NCBI GenBank assembly: GCA_965237765.1
Contig: OZ250157.1
Span: 1,674,001-1,738,000, forward strand
Source of the DNA: WTGJ01 sp965237765
GTDB lineage: Bacteria > Chloroflexota > Anaerolineae > Aggregatilineales > Phototrophicaceae
Direction of reading: 5' to 3'
DNA length: 64,000 nucleotides
Numbering within the stretch: position 1 is the first letter of the stretch; the number at the start of each line of letters is the position of its first letter. This document shows positions 18,762 through 27,241 of the stretch, one piece after another. The notes beneath the pieces were generated by a model. The model was given only the letters and a program-made list of their open reading frames with translations, had not been told where the DNA came from and made no database searches. Position numbers and translations under genes: made by a program.

Positions 18762-18785
18762 CTCAACCGTGTTCTTATTGCTACT

Positions 18786-19745
18786 CTATTGCTTCAGCAA
18801 AATTGCTGCGGCTAACGACCCTCTAATTGCAGATACCTTCTCCCACTTCGGCATCGCCGCGCTCGCGCCGGGCCGCGTTACGCTCAGGGCGGCAGCGGCG
18901 TTGGCGAAGGCGAGGGCCGCCGGTAGCACCTCCCCGCGCGCGCTGGCCGCGGCAAAGGCGCCGACGAAACAATCGCCCGCGCCGGTCGTATCCACCACCG
19001 CCACACCGATGCCCGGCACGCACCAGCAGCCATCCGCCGCCAAAGCCAGCGCTCCGTCCCCCCCGAGCGTGACGATGATCGTCTGTTCTGCAAACTGACG
19101 CACCGCGTGCATCACCTGAAAACAACGGTCTTTCTCTCTCGGCGCTTCCTGCAGGCCGGCGAGGCCCGCCAACTCGACTTCATTCAGCAGGAGCACGTCG
19201 CACAGAGCGGGTAAATCTCGGTTAAATGCCGCATAAGGTGCTGGGTTGAGCAGCGTCCGCGCGCCACGTTCACGCGCCCGCCTAAAGAAAGTGACGATTG
19301 TCTCCTGCGGGATCTCGAAAACGGCCACCGCGATATCGCCCGGCCCCAGCGGCGCGTCGGCCACTTCCTCAGCCCCTAGCTCGGCGTTGCTACCGGGGAT
19401 GACAATGATTTGATTCTCGCCCGCCTCGTCCACACTGATGAGGGCCGTGCCGCTCGGACTTGTCGGCGACACGCGCAGACCTGCAAGGGAGAGTTTTTCG
19501 CGCTCCAGGAAAGCGCGCAGCTCGCGACCGAAGGCGTCATCCCCGATCTTGCCAATTAGGGCGACCGAGGCACGCATTGCGCCTCCAACATGCAGGCGAC
19601 TGGCGGCGACGGCTTGGTTGCTGCCTTTGCCTCCTGGAGTGAAGAGCAGCTCGCTGCCAAAGACCGTTTCACCCGGCCGCGGTTGCTGCTGGACGCGCGC
19701 GCTCACATCCATATTCACACTACCGGCGACGATGACGCGACCCAT
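18786..19745 (-). CDS. Ribokinase-like PfkB carbohydrate kinase
   Basis: 319-residue PfkB-family kinase, most like ribokinase, phosphorylating ribose at O5. The N-terminal GGKGSNQAVAA motif (sugar binding) and the C-terminal DTTGAGDCFVGA motif (anion hole, catalytic Asp) are both present. It is the last gene of a leftward operon with nucleoside phosphorylase, YjbQ, SIS and another PfkB kinase, and opposes a nucleoside-hydrolase/ABC arm. Ribose released from nucleosides would be its natural substrate, which supports the salvage reading. The strain may instead use a related pentose. Confidence 0.88.
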   Translation of the reverse strand: MGRVIVAGSVNMDVSARVQQQPRPGETVFGSELLFTPGGKGSNQAVAASRLHVGGAMRASVALIGKIGDDAFGRELRAFLEREKLSLAGLRVSPTSPSGTALISVDEAGENQIIVIPGSNAELGAEEVADAPLGPGDIAVAVFEIPQETIVTFFRRARERGARTLLNPAPYAAFNRDLPALCDVLLLNEVELAGLAGLQEAPREKDRCFQVMHAVRQFAEQTIIVTLGGDGALALAADGCWCVPGIGVAVVDTTGAGDCFVGAFAAASARGEVLPAALAFANAAAALSVTRPGASAAMPKWEKVSAIRGSLAAAILLKQ

Positions 19746-19782
19746 GTTTTAACTCGGCTCCGCTTTCATCATCTGTCCGCAA

Positions 19783-20724
19783 TCATGCCGGACCGCGCTT
19801 CTTGCGGCCGCTGAGTGCCGGCACGCGCAAATTGGGCGTCCAATACCGCTGGCCCGCCGCGCTCTTTTCAGCATCCAGCTGCGCCAGGATCGCCAAGCCA
19901 CGCAATGCCATGCGACCGGCCATATCGTGCCCGGCGCCGGCTTCGAAACTTTCCCCCGTCACATAATTATCCGCCACCGAGCAGATCGACCCGCCGCGTG
20001 CTCCAAACAACTGCGGTAAAGTGACCAACGCAGCCGATTCGCGGTCGCCATTCAGCACGCCTGCACGACGATAATAATCCAGCAGCTCCAGATGGCGAGG
20101 CTGCATGTAACCACCGACCGAAGGCCGCCCGACGCCGCAAAAATCACTATCGCTGGAGCGGGTAACGCCGATGTGGTAGCGTGCTCCCAGGTCTTCGCCC
20201 GCCTGCGCCAGCGCCATCACCAGCTCGGTGCTAGCCGCCGCTGGATAGGTAGGACTGACATAAGCTTGCGTCATCCCTTCGTCGCGGACGACACCGCTGC
20301 TGATGACGACATCGCCTCTGCGGACGCTCTCGTGATACGCTCCCGAGCCACCGAGGCGCATATACGTGGTGGCCGCCGTGTTTTCCAGGAATTCATGCAG
20401 GATCAGCTCCGCTTCGGGAGAGCCGCTGCCGCCGCTGACCACGCTGATATGCGCGCCTTCATAGTGACCGCTGTAGGTGGTGAACATGCCCGTCTGGGCG
20501 ACCAGCTCTGCATCATCCAAACGCGCGGCGAGCTGGCGGGCCGGGTCGTCATCATAGGCGCAGAGCGGGTCCCGCACCATCACGATGACATATTCACCGA
20601 TGCGTTCGGGATCGATGCCCGTGAGCGCCGGCTTGCCATCGATGAGCAATCCGCTTCGCGGAATGTTGGCGGCGTATTCATATTGCTGATACAGCTTATC
20701 CACTGCGCTAATGACTTCAGCCAT
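19783..20724 (-). CDS. Nucleoside phosphorylase (uridine phosphorylase-like)
   Basis: 313-residue PNP/UDP phosphorylase family member, cleaving nucleosides with phosphate to base and ribose-1-phosphate. The phosphate-binding RLGGSGAY motif and the active-site segment GDRESAAL are visible. I choose the ATG at 20724 because AGGAGG sits six bases upstream; longer frames lack support. The 5' end overlaps the upstream yjbQ gene by eight bases. Odd: the last ~15 residues (RVPALSGRKKRGPA) are largely encoded by a dispersed repeat at 19801-19828, an apparent C-terminal tail gained by insertion. Confidence 0.88.
   Translation of the reverse strand: MAEVISAVDKLYQQYEYAANIPRSGLLIDGKPALTGIDPERIGEYVIVMVRDPLCAYDDDPARQLAARLDDAELVAQTGMFTTYSGHYEGAHISVVSGGSGSPEAELILHEFLENTAATTYMRLGGSGAYHESVRRGDVVISSGVVRDEGMTQAYVSPTYPAAASTELVMALAQAGEDLGARYHIGVTRSSDSDFCGVGRPSVGGYMQPRHLELLDYYRRAGVLNGDRESAALVTLPQLFGARGGSICSVADNYVTGESFEAGAGHDMAGRMALRGLAILAQLDAEKSAAGQRYWTPNLRVPALSGRKKRGPA
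19801..19828 (+). repeat. Dispersed double-palindrome element at the phosphorylase 3' end
   Basis: 28-base copy, GCGGCCGC then TGA then GTGCCGGCAC, differing from the consensus only in the spacer. It is read on the minus strand as RVPALSGRKK near the C-terminus of the nucleoside phosphorylase. Confidence 0.85.
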
Positions 20725-21136
20725 CATTACCCTCCTGAATGGGAACAATCTGCAAGAAAAGTTGCCGGTCGCGCGGGCCGTCAAATTCCAGGAAAAAGAC
20801 CCCCTGAGAATGACCCAATTGCAACGCGCCCTCGTGTATGATCAGGCTCAACGAAACGCCGACCAACGCCGATTGGATGTGGGCGGCGGCATCCTGCGGT
20901 GTGTCATGTTGGTGCTTGAAATCGATGCGCGTCGGCACGAGGCGCCGCAGCTCATCCATCACGTCATCCAGCCCCAGCGGGTCCGGCCAGGAGAGGACGG
21001 CCAGGGCGGCGGTGGTATGCGGGATGCTGGCGACGAGGATGCCGGCGCGCCGCCCACTCTGGGCGACGGCCTCGTGCAGCGCGGGCGTCAGGTCATGCGT
21101 GGTATTGCCGCTCGTGCGAAAGCGGTGAACGCGCAT
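20717..21136 (-). CDS. yjbQ: YjbQ/UPF0047 family protein
   Basis: 139-residue member of the YjbQ (UPF0047) family, which has secondary thiamine-phosphate-synthase activity in some members. Family marks are the IPHTTAAL motif, DTPQDAAAHIQSALVG and the closing LGHSQGVFFLEFDGPRDR. Length is typical. It is tightly packed between the SIS gene (two-base gap) and the phosphorylase (eight-base overlap), so it is translationally coupled within the five-gene operon. Its role in a nucleoside/sugar operon is unknown. Confidence 0.9.
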   Translation of the reverse strand: MRVHRFRTSGNTTHDLTPALHEAVAQSGRRAGILVASIPHTTAALAVLSWPDPLGLDDVMDELRRLVPTRIDFKHQHDTPQDAAAHIQSALVGVSLSLIIHEGALQLGHSQGVFFLEFDGPRDRQLFLQIVPIQEGNDG

Positions 21137-21138
21137 GG

Positions 21139-22290
21139 TCAGATCGACTCCGGGATGGGTAACCGTCTAGAGCGGCGCGTCGTGCCGCCATCGGCGCAAT
21201 CCTGCCAGGGCCCGCGTCCGCCCCGGCCGTATTCGGCGCCGCAGATTTCGCTCAGGTGCGCGGCAAAAAGCGCCAATGCAGTGCATTGAATTAACGCTGT
21301 GAACACAGGGGAGGGTGGGGTAGGTAAGGAAATGATACCCGCAAAATCTGACGCCCCCTGCGCATCGGTCAACACCCGGTAGGGCCGTCCCAGCCGTTGT
21401 AGAAAGGGCTCAATCTCCTGCGCACGGCGGTAAGCGGGATCATCGCTGGAGCAGAGCAACCAGATACCGCAATCCGTCGGGTCATGCGCAAAATAATGCA
21501 GGTGAACCCATTCTTCAATGTCCTGGTGTATGGCAGGGTGGCCGCTCGCTTCCAGCAATTTCGCGGCGCCGAAGGCCGCGGCGGCGCGCGTGCTCCCGCT
21601 CCCGAGCAGCTCGTAGCGCGGCAGCTCTTGCCATTCCTCCGCCAACCCCGCCAGGGCCGCATCCAGCCCCAGCAACGCGTCTTCGAGGGCAGCGGCGCTA
21701 TCGAGCCATTCCGCGCGCAAAGCGGCCGCCGCTTCCTGCGTATAACGTCCGCGCACTTCGCCCAAGCGGACGGCCAGCAGGTAGAGCGCCTGCGCGGCGA
21801 GGAAGAACGAGCGCACGCCGGGCCCGCTGGCGCCTTTTTTGTGGGGCAGAGTCACTTCGAAACAATGTGCCGCTGCCCGCGCCAGGCTGCTCGTCGGATT
21901 CGCGGTGAGGGCGACGGTGCTCGCGCCGCGCGCGCGCCATTGCTCGGTCGCCTCCAAAGTGCGCGCCACTTCGCCGGAAATGCTGATGGCCAGCACGAGC
22001 GGGTCCTGCGGATGCTGTTGCCTGGGTAGGGCGGTTTCGTAACGCGCCGCTTCCATCGCGTTCAGGGCGCGCGTGGAGATGCCAGTGAGGCGTTGCCATT
22101 CGGCGCAGAGCAGGTCGCCGACGATTTGCGAATCGCCACAGCCGGTGAGGATGACTTCGCGGATGGCGAAGATAGTGTGCGTGGGTAGGAGGGCGCGGCT
22201 GCGCGCTTCGAGGGCGTCGAATTGTTCGCGCAGCAGCGCGGGCAGGCTGAAGACCTGGGCGCGCATAGGGTTGGTCGTTCGCTGATTCAT
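21139..22290 (-). CDS. SIS-domain phosphosugar isomerase-like protein
   Basis: 383 residues with two SIS domains (phosphosugar-binding), as in the isomerase half of GlmS, AgaS and FrlB. It has ILTGCGDSQI and SISGEVARTLE in the first domain, YELLGSGSTRAAA in the second, and the family-like closing segment YGRGGRGPWQDCADGGTTR. No glutaminase domain, so it cannot make glucosamine-6-phosphate from glutamine. Proteins of this type commonly deglycate or isomerise amino-sugar phosphates or fructoselysine-like phosphates; being next to a PfkB kinase fits. Gap of five bases to the kinase gene. Confidence 0.87.
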   Translation of the reverse strand: MNQRTTNPMRAQVFSLPALLREQFDALEARSRALLPTHTIFAIREVILTGCGDSQIVGDLLCAEWQRLTGISTRALNAMEAARYETALPRQQHPQDPLVLAISISGEVARTLEATEQWRARGASTVALTANPTSSLARAAAHCFEVTLPHKKGASGPGVRSFFLAAQALYLLAVRLGEVRGRYTQEAAAALRAEWLDSAAALEDALLGLDAALAGLAEEWQELPRYELLGSGSTRAAAAFGAAKLLEASGHPAIHQDIEEWVHLHYFAHDPTDCGIWLLCSSDDPAYRRAQEIEPFLQRLGRPYRVLTDAQGASDFAGIISLPTPPSPVFTALIQCTALALFAAHLSEICGAEYGRGGRGPWQDCADGGTTRRSRRLPIPESI

Positions 22291-22295
22291 GCAGT

Positions 22296-23207
22296 TTAGT
22301 GTAGCACGACGGCGCGGTCATGCAGCCAATCCCGCCGCCGCTCCCATTCCGCCTGAATGGCCAGCAAGTCCGCCGGCGGGCCGTGCTGCTCGATCATGAA
22401 GGAGGCCGCCGCCGCCGCGCCGCAAGCCGCTATCCGCACGTCTTCGCCGCCGGCCCACCCCGCCAGCAAAGCGCCACTGAAGGCGTTGCCGGCGCCGGTT
22501 GGGTCCAGTAGATCTGCGGGATATGCGGGGATGCGCCAACCATCGCTTCCCGTCGCCACGAGCGCACCTTCGCCACCCAACCGCAAAGCCACCGCCCCCA
22601 CACCGGTTTCGAGCAAGCGCTCGAGCATCGCTTCCGGTTCCGCACAACCGCAAAGCGAGCGCCCTTCCGCCCGATTCAAGGAGACGATATTCACCTGTTG
22701 TAGGATGCGCGCTACTGATGGCCAACGCTCGCGCTGTGCCGCCGCCTCATGCAGCTCCCAGAGCACGGTGGCGCCGCTCGCCGCCCGCAATTCCAGCAGG
22801 CTGTTCCAGAATCGCTCGTCATCATCGCAGAAGGTGTACAGGCCGCGCGCCTGGCGGTATTGCGGCGGCAGTCCCTCCACCCGTGGCGCCATTATGGCGA
22901 AATGCGCCGCGCCGAATTGCGGCGTTTCCGTGCGCGCGTCTTCGCGTTGATAGACTACCCAGCTGCGCGGTGTATGCGCGCCACGAATTTCCAACCCGGC
23001 GGTGTCGATGCCGTTCGCGCGGAACCAGCGGCCATGCAGCGCGTCGAAATCTTCGCCCACCCCGCAGGAGATGCCCACTCGTTCGGCAACCAGGCGCATC
23101 CCGGCAACGGCATAGGTGCCGGCGCCACCGAGCAGACCGCGCTGCTCGCGCCCATCGGCGGCTCGCAAATCGTCGATGATGATGTGAGAAAGCACGATTG
23201 CGTCCAC
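22296..23207 (-). CDS. PfkB-family sugar kinase
   Basis: 303-residue PfkB kinase, the promoter-proximal gene of the leftward operon. The C-terminal DPTGAGNAFSGALLAGW motif contains the catalytic Asp. The N-terminal GAGTYAVAGMRL segment stands in for the usual sugar-binding GG motif and is rather divergent, so the substrate may not be ribose. The start is GTG at 23207. A truncated copy of its first ~20 codons (24556-24616) remains downstream as a scar of tandem duplication. Confidence 0.85.
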   Translation of the reverse strand: MDAIVLSHIIIDDLRAADGREQRGLLGGAGTYAVAGMRLVAERVGISCGVGEDFDALHGRWFRANGIDTAGLEIRGAHTPRSWVVYQREDARTETPQFGAAHFAIMAPRVEGLPPQYRQARGLYTFCDDDERFWNSLLELRAASGATVLWELHEAAAQRERWPSVARILQQVNIVSLNRAEGRSLCGCAEPEAMLERLLETGVGAVALRLGGEGALVATGSDGWRIPAYPADLLDPTGAGNAFSGALLAGWAGGEDVRIAACGAAAAASFMIEQHGPPADLLAIQAEWERRRDWLHDRAVVLH

Positions 23208-23227
23208 ACTTTACCCCCGCGCTGGCT

Positions 23228-23256
23228 TTGAATTTGCCCACTGCCAGTATTACAAT
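23228..23256 (+). promoter_or_regulatory. Promoter of nucleoside hydrolase copy 1
   Basis: TTGAAT (23228-23233), exactly 17 bases, then TACAAT (23251-23256). It is conserved in the duplicated copy (24637-24665). It lies in the divergent region between the kinase operon and the hydrolase gene. Confidence 0.7.
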
Positions 23257-23303
23257 AGATAAGTTAGGTACTCCATGTCAAAGTCAGGAAGCGAAGGTAG
23301 ACG

Positions 23304-24320
23304 GTGACGAGATCATTCGAGGCAACCAACGACAGGGCCATCCCCGTGCTCATCGATTGTGATCCAGGGATGGACGACGCGCTAGCGCTCATCCTGGCAT
23401 TGAAATCCCCACTCCTCCGCGTCGTCGGTATCAGCGCCGTTTCCGGCAACCAGCCCGCCGCCCGCTGCTATCAGAATATCCACACCGTCTTGCAGCTCAT
23501 GGATCGCGGCGACATCCCGACGGCGCAGGGCGCCGCGGTGGCGCTCAGCCGCGAGCTGGCGCACGACCCCTTTTCGCATGGCGAAGACGGCCTCGGCGAG
23601 ACGGGCCTGGCGCCCGCGCCGCTGCCCGCCACCATCGATTACGCGCCCGCTTTCATCGTGCAACAGGCGCGCGCAGCCTCGGCAAAGGGCCAGCCATTGA
23701 CCCTGCTCGCCTTCGGCCCGCTCACCAATATCGCGCTGGCGTTGATGGAAGAACCGCAACTGCCACAACTCATCGAACGCCTCATCATCATCGGCGGTGC
23801 CTTCGGCCTGCAACGCGAGGCGGCCCTGTATGCCACCGGCGGCAACCCCGTCAGCGAGTGGAATATCTACGTCGACCCGGAGGCGGCGCGGCGCATCTTC
23901 CATGCCGGCTTCGCGTTGACCGCTGTTGGGCTGGATGTCGCCACCCATCGCGATCTGTGCCTGCTACCCGATGAGGAAGCCGCCCTGCGCGCCGCGACTT
24001 TGCCCGAGGCGCGTCTCGTTGCCGGCATGATGGATTACGTGCTCGGCCGTGGCTTTCATAGTTACTGTGTGCTCATCGATTCCTGCGCGGTGGTCGCGGC
24101 CGCGCAGCCCGCGCTCATCGAGACGGTGCGCCTGCATTGCGATGTGGAAACGCAGGGCGAGCTGACGCGCGGGATGACGGTGACCGACGTGCGCAATCAT
24201 TTCCGCTGGCAGGAATTGCCGCTCATCGACGCCGCCAGCGACGCTGATTTCCCGCGTTTACGGGAGTTCATCCTGTCGAATCTGCTGGCGAACCGCCAGG
24301 CGAACCGACAGGTAGAATGA
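23304..24320 (+). CDS. Nucleoside hydrolase (IunH type), copy 1
   Basis: 338-residue inosine-uridine-preferring nucleoside N-ribohydrolase family protein, releasing base and ribose. The N-terminal calcium-binding motif DCDPGMDDALA and NIHTVL are present, with the AFGPLTNIA and EWNIYVDPEAA segments following. The start is GTG at 23304, preceded by GAAGG; an upstream ATG at 23275 runs into a stop. It stands opposite the ribokinase/phosphorylase operon and upstream of a sugar importer, consistent with salvage of ribose from nucleosides. It is the left copy of a tandem duplication. Confidence 0.92.
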   Translation: MTRSFEATNDRAIPVLIDCDPGMDDALALILALKSPLLRVVGISAVSGNQPAARCYQNIHTVLQLMDRGDIPTAQGAAVALSRELAHDPFSHGEDGLGETGLAPAPLPATIDYAPAFIVQQARAASAKGQPLTLLAFGPLTNIALALMEEPQLPQLIERLIIIGGAFGLQREAALYATGGNPVSEWNIYVDPEAARRIFHAGFALTAVGLDVATHRDLCLLPDEEAALRAATLPEARLVAGMMDYVLGRGFHSYCVLIDSCAVVAAAQPALIETVRLHCDVETQGELTRGMTVTDVRNHFRWQELPLIDAASDADFPRLREFILSNLLANRQANRQVE

Positions 24321-24417
24321 TGGGTGGCATGTGTAAGCGGCACAACCTAAAGTGTTCTGCAGCGTTGTTCGCTTTCGCTGCGCGCTAATTTCGTTCGTTA
24401 GCAAAGGGGAAAAGCCA

Positions 24418-24588
24418 ATATCCCCTCGCAATATCATTCTGAGCGTCATGCTGCTGTTGCTGGTCAGCATCAGCTTGGCGCCGGCCGCTGCCCAGGAGCG
24501 CACACAGATCCAATTCTGGATGTGGGGCGCGTGGTCACGCCTGCAGGATGTCATCCGCGCCCATCGGCGCCCCGCAAATCGTCGATGA
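24418..24588 (+). pseudogene. 5' stub of a sugar-binding protein gene left by tandem duplication
   Basis: Matches the first ~46 codons of the intact binding protein at 25826 (signal peptide ending APAAAQ, then the QFWMWG motif). The start ATG has become ATA at 24418-24420, the ribosome site has lost its AGGAGG core, and after VIRA the frame runs into inverted kinase sequence and stops at 24588. It cannot encode a working protein. Confidence 0.88.
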
Positions 24589-24616
24589 TGATGTGGGAAG
24601 GCGCTACGGCATCCAC
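24556..24616 (-). pseudogene. 5' fragment of the PfkB kinase gene
   Basis: About 20 codons equivalent to the start of the kinase at 23207 (GTG at 24616, then a recognisable SHIIIDDLRGADG segment), truncated at the duplication junction. It is transcribed, if at all, towards the binding-protein stub. Confidence 0.8.
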
Positions 24617-24636
24617 GCTTTGCCTCCGCGCTCGCT

Positions 24637-24665
24637 TTGAATTTGCCCGCTGCCAGCGTTACAAT
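24637..24665 (+). promoter_or_regulatory. Promoter of nucleoside hydrolase copy 2
   Basis: TTGAAT (24637-24642), a 17-base spacer and TACAAT (24660-24665), the duplicated counterpart of the promoter at 23228. Both boxes are unchanged while surrounding bases have drifted, suggesting selection to keep it active. Confidence 0.7.
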
Positions 24666-24683
24666 AGATAAGGTGACTTTTCG

Positions 24684-25727
24684 ATGTCTAAGCCACGCAG
24701 CGAAGGCCAGACCGTGACGAGACCCGAGACAATCGGCGACAACGCCATCCCCGTGCTCATCGATACTGATCCGGGGATGGATGACTCGCTGGCGATCATC
24801 ACCGCCCTGAAATCCCCACTCCTCCGCGTCGTCGGCATCAGCGCCGTTTCCGGCAACCTGCCCGCCGCCCGCTGCTATCAGAATATCCATACCATCCTGC
24901 GGCTCATGGATCGCGGCGACATCCCGACGGCGCAGGGCGCCAGTATGACGCTCAGCCGCGAGCTGGCGCACGACCCCTATTCGCATGGCGAAGACGGCCT
25001 CGGCGAGACGGGCCTGGCGCCCGCGCCGCTGCCCGCCACCATCGATTACGCGCCCGCTTTCATCGCGCAACAGGCGCGCGCAGCCTCGGCAAAGGGCCAA
25101 CCCCTGACCCTGCTCGCCTTCGGCCCGCTCACCAATATCGCGCTGGCGTTGATGGAGGAACCGCGCCTGCCGCAGCTCGTCGAGCGCCTCATCATCATCG
25201 GCGGCGCCTTCGGCCTGCAGCGCGAGGCGGCCCTGTATGCCACGGGCGACAACCCCGTCAGCGAGTGGAATATCTACGTCGACCCGGAGGCGGCGCGGCG
25301 CGTCTTCCATGCTGGCTTCGCGCTGACCGCCGTTGGCCTGGATGTCGCCACCCACCGCGATCTGTGCCTGTTGCCTGAAGATGAAGCCGCCCTGCGTGCC
25401 TCGTCCTTGCCCGAAGCGCGCCACGCCGCCGGTATATTGGATTACGTGCTGGGTCGTGGCTTCCGAAGTTACAATTTTTTCATCGATTCCTGCGCGGTGG
25501 TCGCGGCCGCGCAGCCCGCGCTCATCGAGACGGTGCGCCTGCATTGCGATGTGGAAACGCAGGGCGAGCTGACGCGCGGGATGACGGTGACCGACGTGCG
25601 CAATCATTTCCGTTGGCGAGAATTGCCGCTCATCGACGCCGCCAAAGACGCTGATTTCCCCCGCTTGCGCCAGTTCGTCCTGTCGAACCTGCTGGCAGAC
25701 CGGCAGACGAACCGACAGGCGGAATGA
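24684..25727 (+). CDS. Nucleoside hydrolase (IunH type), copy 2
   Basis: Tandem paralogue of the hydrolase at 23304 and alignable throughout without large gaps. It keeps DTDPGMDDSLA (the calcium site, with T in place of C), AFGPLTNIA and EWNIYVDPEAA. The ATG at 24684 gives ten extra residues. The GTG at 24714 is the position used by copy 1, so either start is possible. Substitutions near the active-site entrance (e.g. SYNFFIDSC against SYCVLIDSC) could alter base preference. It is followed 98 bases later by the sugar importer genes. Confidence 0.92.
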   Translation: MSKPRSEGQTVTRPETIGDNAIPVLIDTDPGMDDSLAIITALKSPLLRVVGISAVSGNLPAARCYQNIHTILRLMDRGDIPTAQGASMTLSRELAHDPYSHGEDGLGETGLAPAPLPATIDYAPAFIAQQARAASAKGQPLTLLAFGPLTNIALALMEEPRLPQLVERLIIIGGAFGLQREAALYATGDNPVSEWNIYVDPEAARRVFHAGFALTAVGLDVATHRDLCLLPEDEAALRASSLPEARHAAGILDYVLGRGFRSYNFFIDSCAVVAAAQPALIETVRLHCDVETQGELTRGMTVTDVRNHFRWRELPLIDAAKDADFPRLRQFVLSNLLADRQTNRQAE

Positions 25728-25825
25728 TGAGATACAAACGCAGGCGACACAATCCCAAGTGTTCTGCAGCGGTATTCGTTTCCGCTGCGCGCTAACATCG
25801 TTCGTACGCAAAGGAGGAAAGCCAA

Positions 25826-27232
25826 ATGTCCCGTCGCAATATCGTTCTGAGTTTCATGCTGCTGTTGATTATCAGCATCAGCCTGGCGCCCGCCGCCGCC
25901 CAGGAACGCACCCAGATCGAATTCTGGATGTGGGGCGCGCAGCCACACTTGCAGGATGTCATCCGCGCCGTCCTCGTTGACACTTATAACGAGTCGCAGG
26001 ATCAATTCGAGCTGGTGATGACATTCCGCAATGATGTGGATAGCGTCATCGCCTCGGTCTTGCCCGCCGGTGGCGGCCCGGACCTCGTCTATGGCTCCGG
26101 TCCCGCTTTCGTGATCCCCTTCGCCCAGGCCGGCCACCTCGCCAACATGGAGCCCTACTCTGAAATGTATGGTTGGCGCGACCGCATCATCGGGCCCATC
26201 TATCAATCCGGCACCGTAGGTGGCGATCTCTATGCCCTGCCCAATTCGTTGAACACCATGGGCGTCTTCTACAACAAAGTGCTCTTTGAGGAGAATGGCT
26301 GGGAAATCCCCACCACCTTCGAAGGGCTCGAGGCGATCATGGATGACGCGCTCGCGCAGGGCCTCTACGCTTCCGTAACCGGCAACAAGGGCTGGCGCCC
26401 GGTCAACGAGAATTACACCCAGCTCTTCCTGAACCACTGGGCCGGCCCGCAGGTCGTCTACGATGCCATCACCGGCGCCATCCCCTGGACGGACGCGGCC
26501 ATCGCCGAAGCAATCCAGAAGAGCGCCGACTGGTTCCAGGCGGATTACTTGGCCGGTGAGGACTACTTCAACCTCAACTTCCTGGATGCAGTCCAGCTGC
26601 TCTCCTCCAACCAATCGCCATTCTTCTTCGGGCCCTCGATCGTTTTCCAATTCGCCACCGACTTCTATAACGAAGAGAACGGCAACCTGGATGAGCTGGG
26701 CTTTTTCCCGCTCCCGAGCAAAGAAGGTCTCCCCTCGCCCATGTACATCCTGGGCACCGCGGCCACGCTCTCCATCAACGGCAATTCACCGCCTGAGGTG
26801 CAAGACGCCGTCGCCTCGATCATCGACCGCATGATGACGCAGGAATTCCTCGTCGGCATGGCGCAGGGTGGTTGGCCAGGCTACTGGGGCGTCCCCATCA
26901 GCCAGATGGATTTCAATCTGGATGATTTCAGCGGCCTTTCGCGCGGCTTCCTGAGCGTAATTCAGGATACCGTCGCCGCAGCGAATGCCGGCAGCTTCGG
27001 CTATGCGCCTGATGCCTTCTTCCCGCCTGCCACGCAGGCGACCTTCATCGAGGTCGACGCGGTCTGGGTCGGCGATCTCTCGGTAGAGGATTTCTTGGCG
27101 TCCGTGCAAGCCGCCTACGACGAAGACCAGGCCGCCGGTCTGGTTATTACCCCGCCTTCACCCGGGGTTGAGCACCTCTGCTTGAATCGCTGCTGCGCGC
27201 CCGCGGCTTTCCCGCTGTGGGCGCGCTCTTAA
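25826..27232 (+). CDS. ABC transporter sugar-binding protein (family 1)
   Basis: 468-residue extracellular solute-binding protein of the UgpB/MalE type. The signal peptide of ~27 residues ends APAAAQ without a lipobox. The start of the mature protein (IEFWMWG) and the LPNSLNTMGVFYNKVLFEENG segment are family-typical. The ATG at 25826 has AAAGGAGG upstream. It heads the SBP-MalF-MalG set. No ATPase gene is present in the window for this importer, so it presumably shares an MsiK-like ATPase encoded elsewhere. Neighbouring nucleoside hydrolases and ADP-ribosylglycohydrolase-like proteins suggest a ribosyl compound as ligand (inference). Confidence 0.92.
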   Translation: MSRRNIVLSFMLLLIISISLAPAAAQERTQIEFWMWGAQPHLQDVIRAVLVDTYNESQDQFELVMTFRNDVDSVIASVLPAGGGPDLVYGSGPAFVIPFAQAGHLANMEPYSEMYGWRDRIIGPIYQSGTVGGDLYALPNSLNTMGVFYNKVLFEENGWEIPTTFEGLEAIMDDALAQGLYASVTGNKGWRPVNENYTQLFLNHWAGPQVVYDAITGAIPWTDAAIAEAIQKSADWFQADYLAGEDYFNLNFLDAVQLLSSNQSPFFFGPSIVFQFATDFYNEENGNLDELGFFPLPSKEGLPSPMYILGTAATLSINGNSPPEVQDAVASIIDRMMTQEFLVGMAQGGWPGYWGVPISQMDFNLDDFSGLSRGFLSVIQDTVAAANAGSFGYAPDAFFPPATQATFIEVDAVWVGDLSVEDFLASVQAAYDEDQAAGLVITPPSPGVEHLCLNRCCAPAAFPLWARS

Positions 27233-27241
27233 GGTGAGTAC

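Larger units (their letters stand above)
23147..25963 (+). repeat. Ancient 1.41-kb tandem duplication with microhomology junction
   Basis: Unit 1 runs 23147-24555 and unit 2 24556-25963. Each contains the kinase 5' end (reverse), a promoter, a nucleoside hydrolase gene and the 5' end of a sugar-binding-protein gene, in the same order. The unit lengths differ by one base. At 24556-24561 the base string CGCGCC is shared by the kinase (23147-23152) and the binding-protein gene (25964-25969), a 6-bp microhomology at the breakpoint. The copies have since diverged, so the event is old. Confidence 0.85.

Noticed and set aside
24258..25811. 517-codon minus-strand frame over the second nucleoside hydrolase
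   Set aside because: Antisense shadow of a high-GC gene with full IunH motifs on the plus strand; repeats in it come from the tandem duplication.
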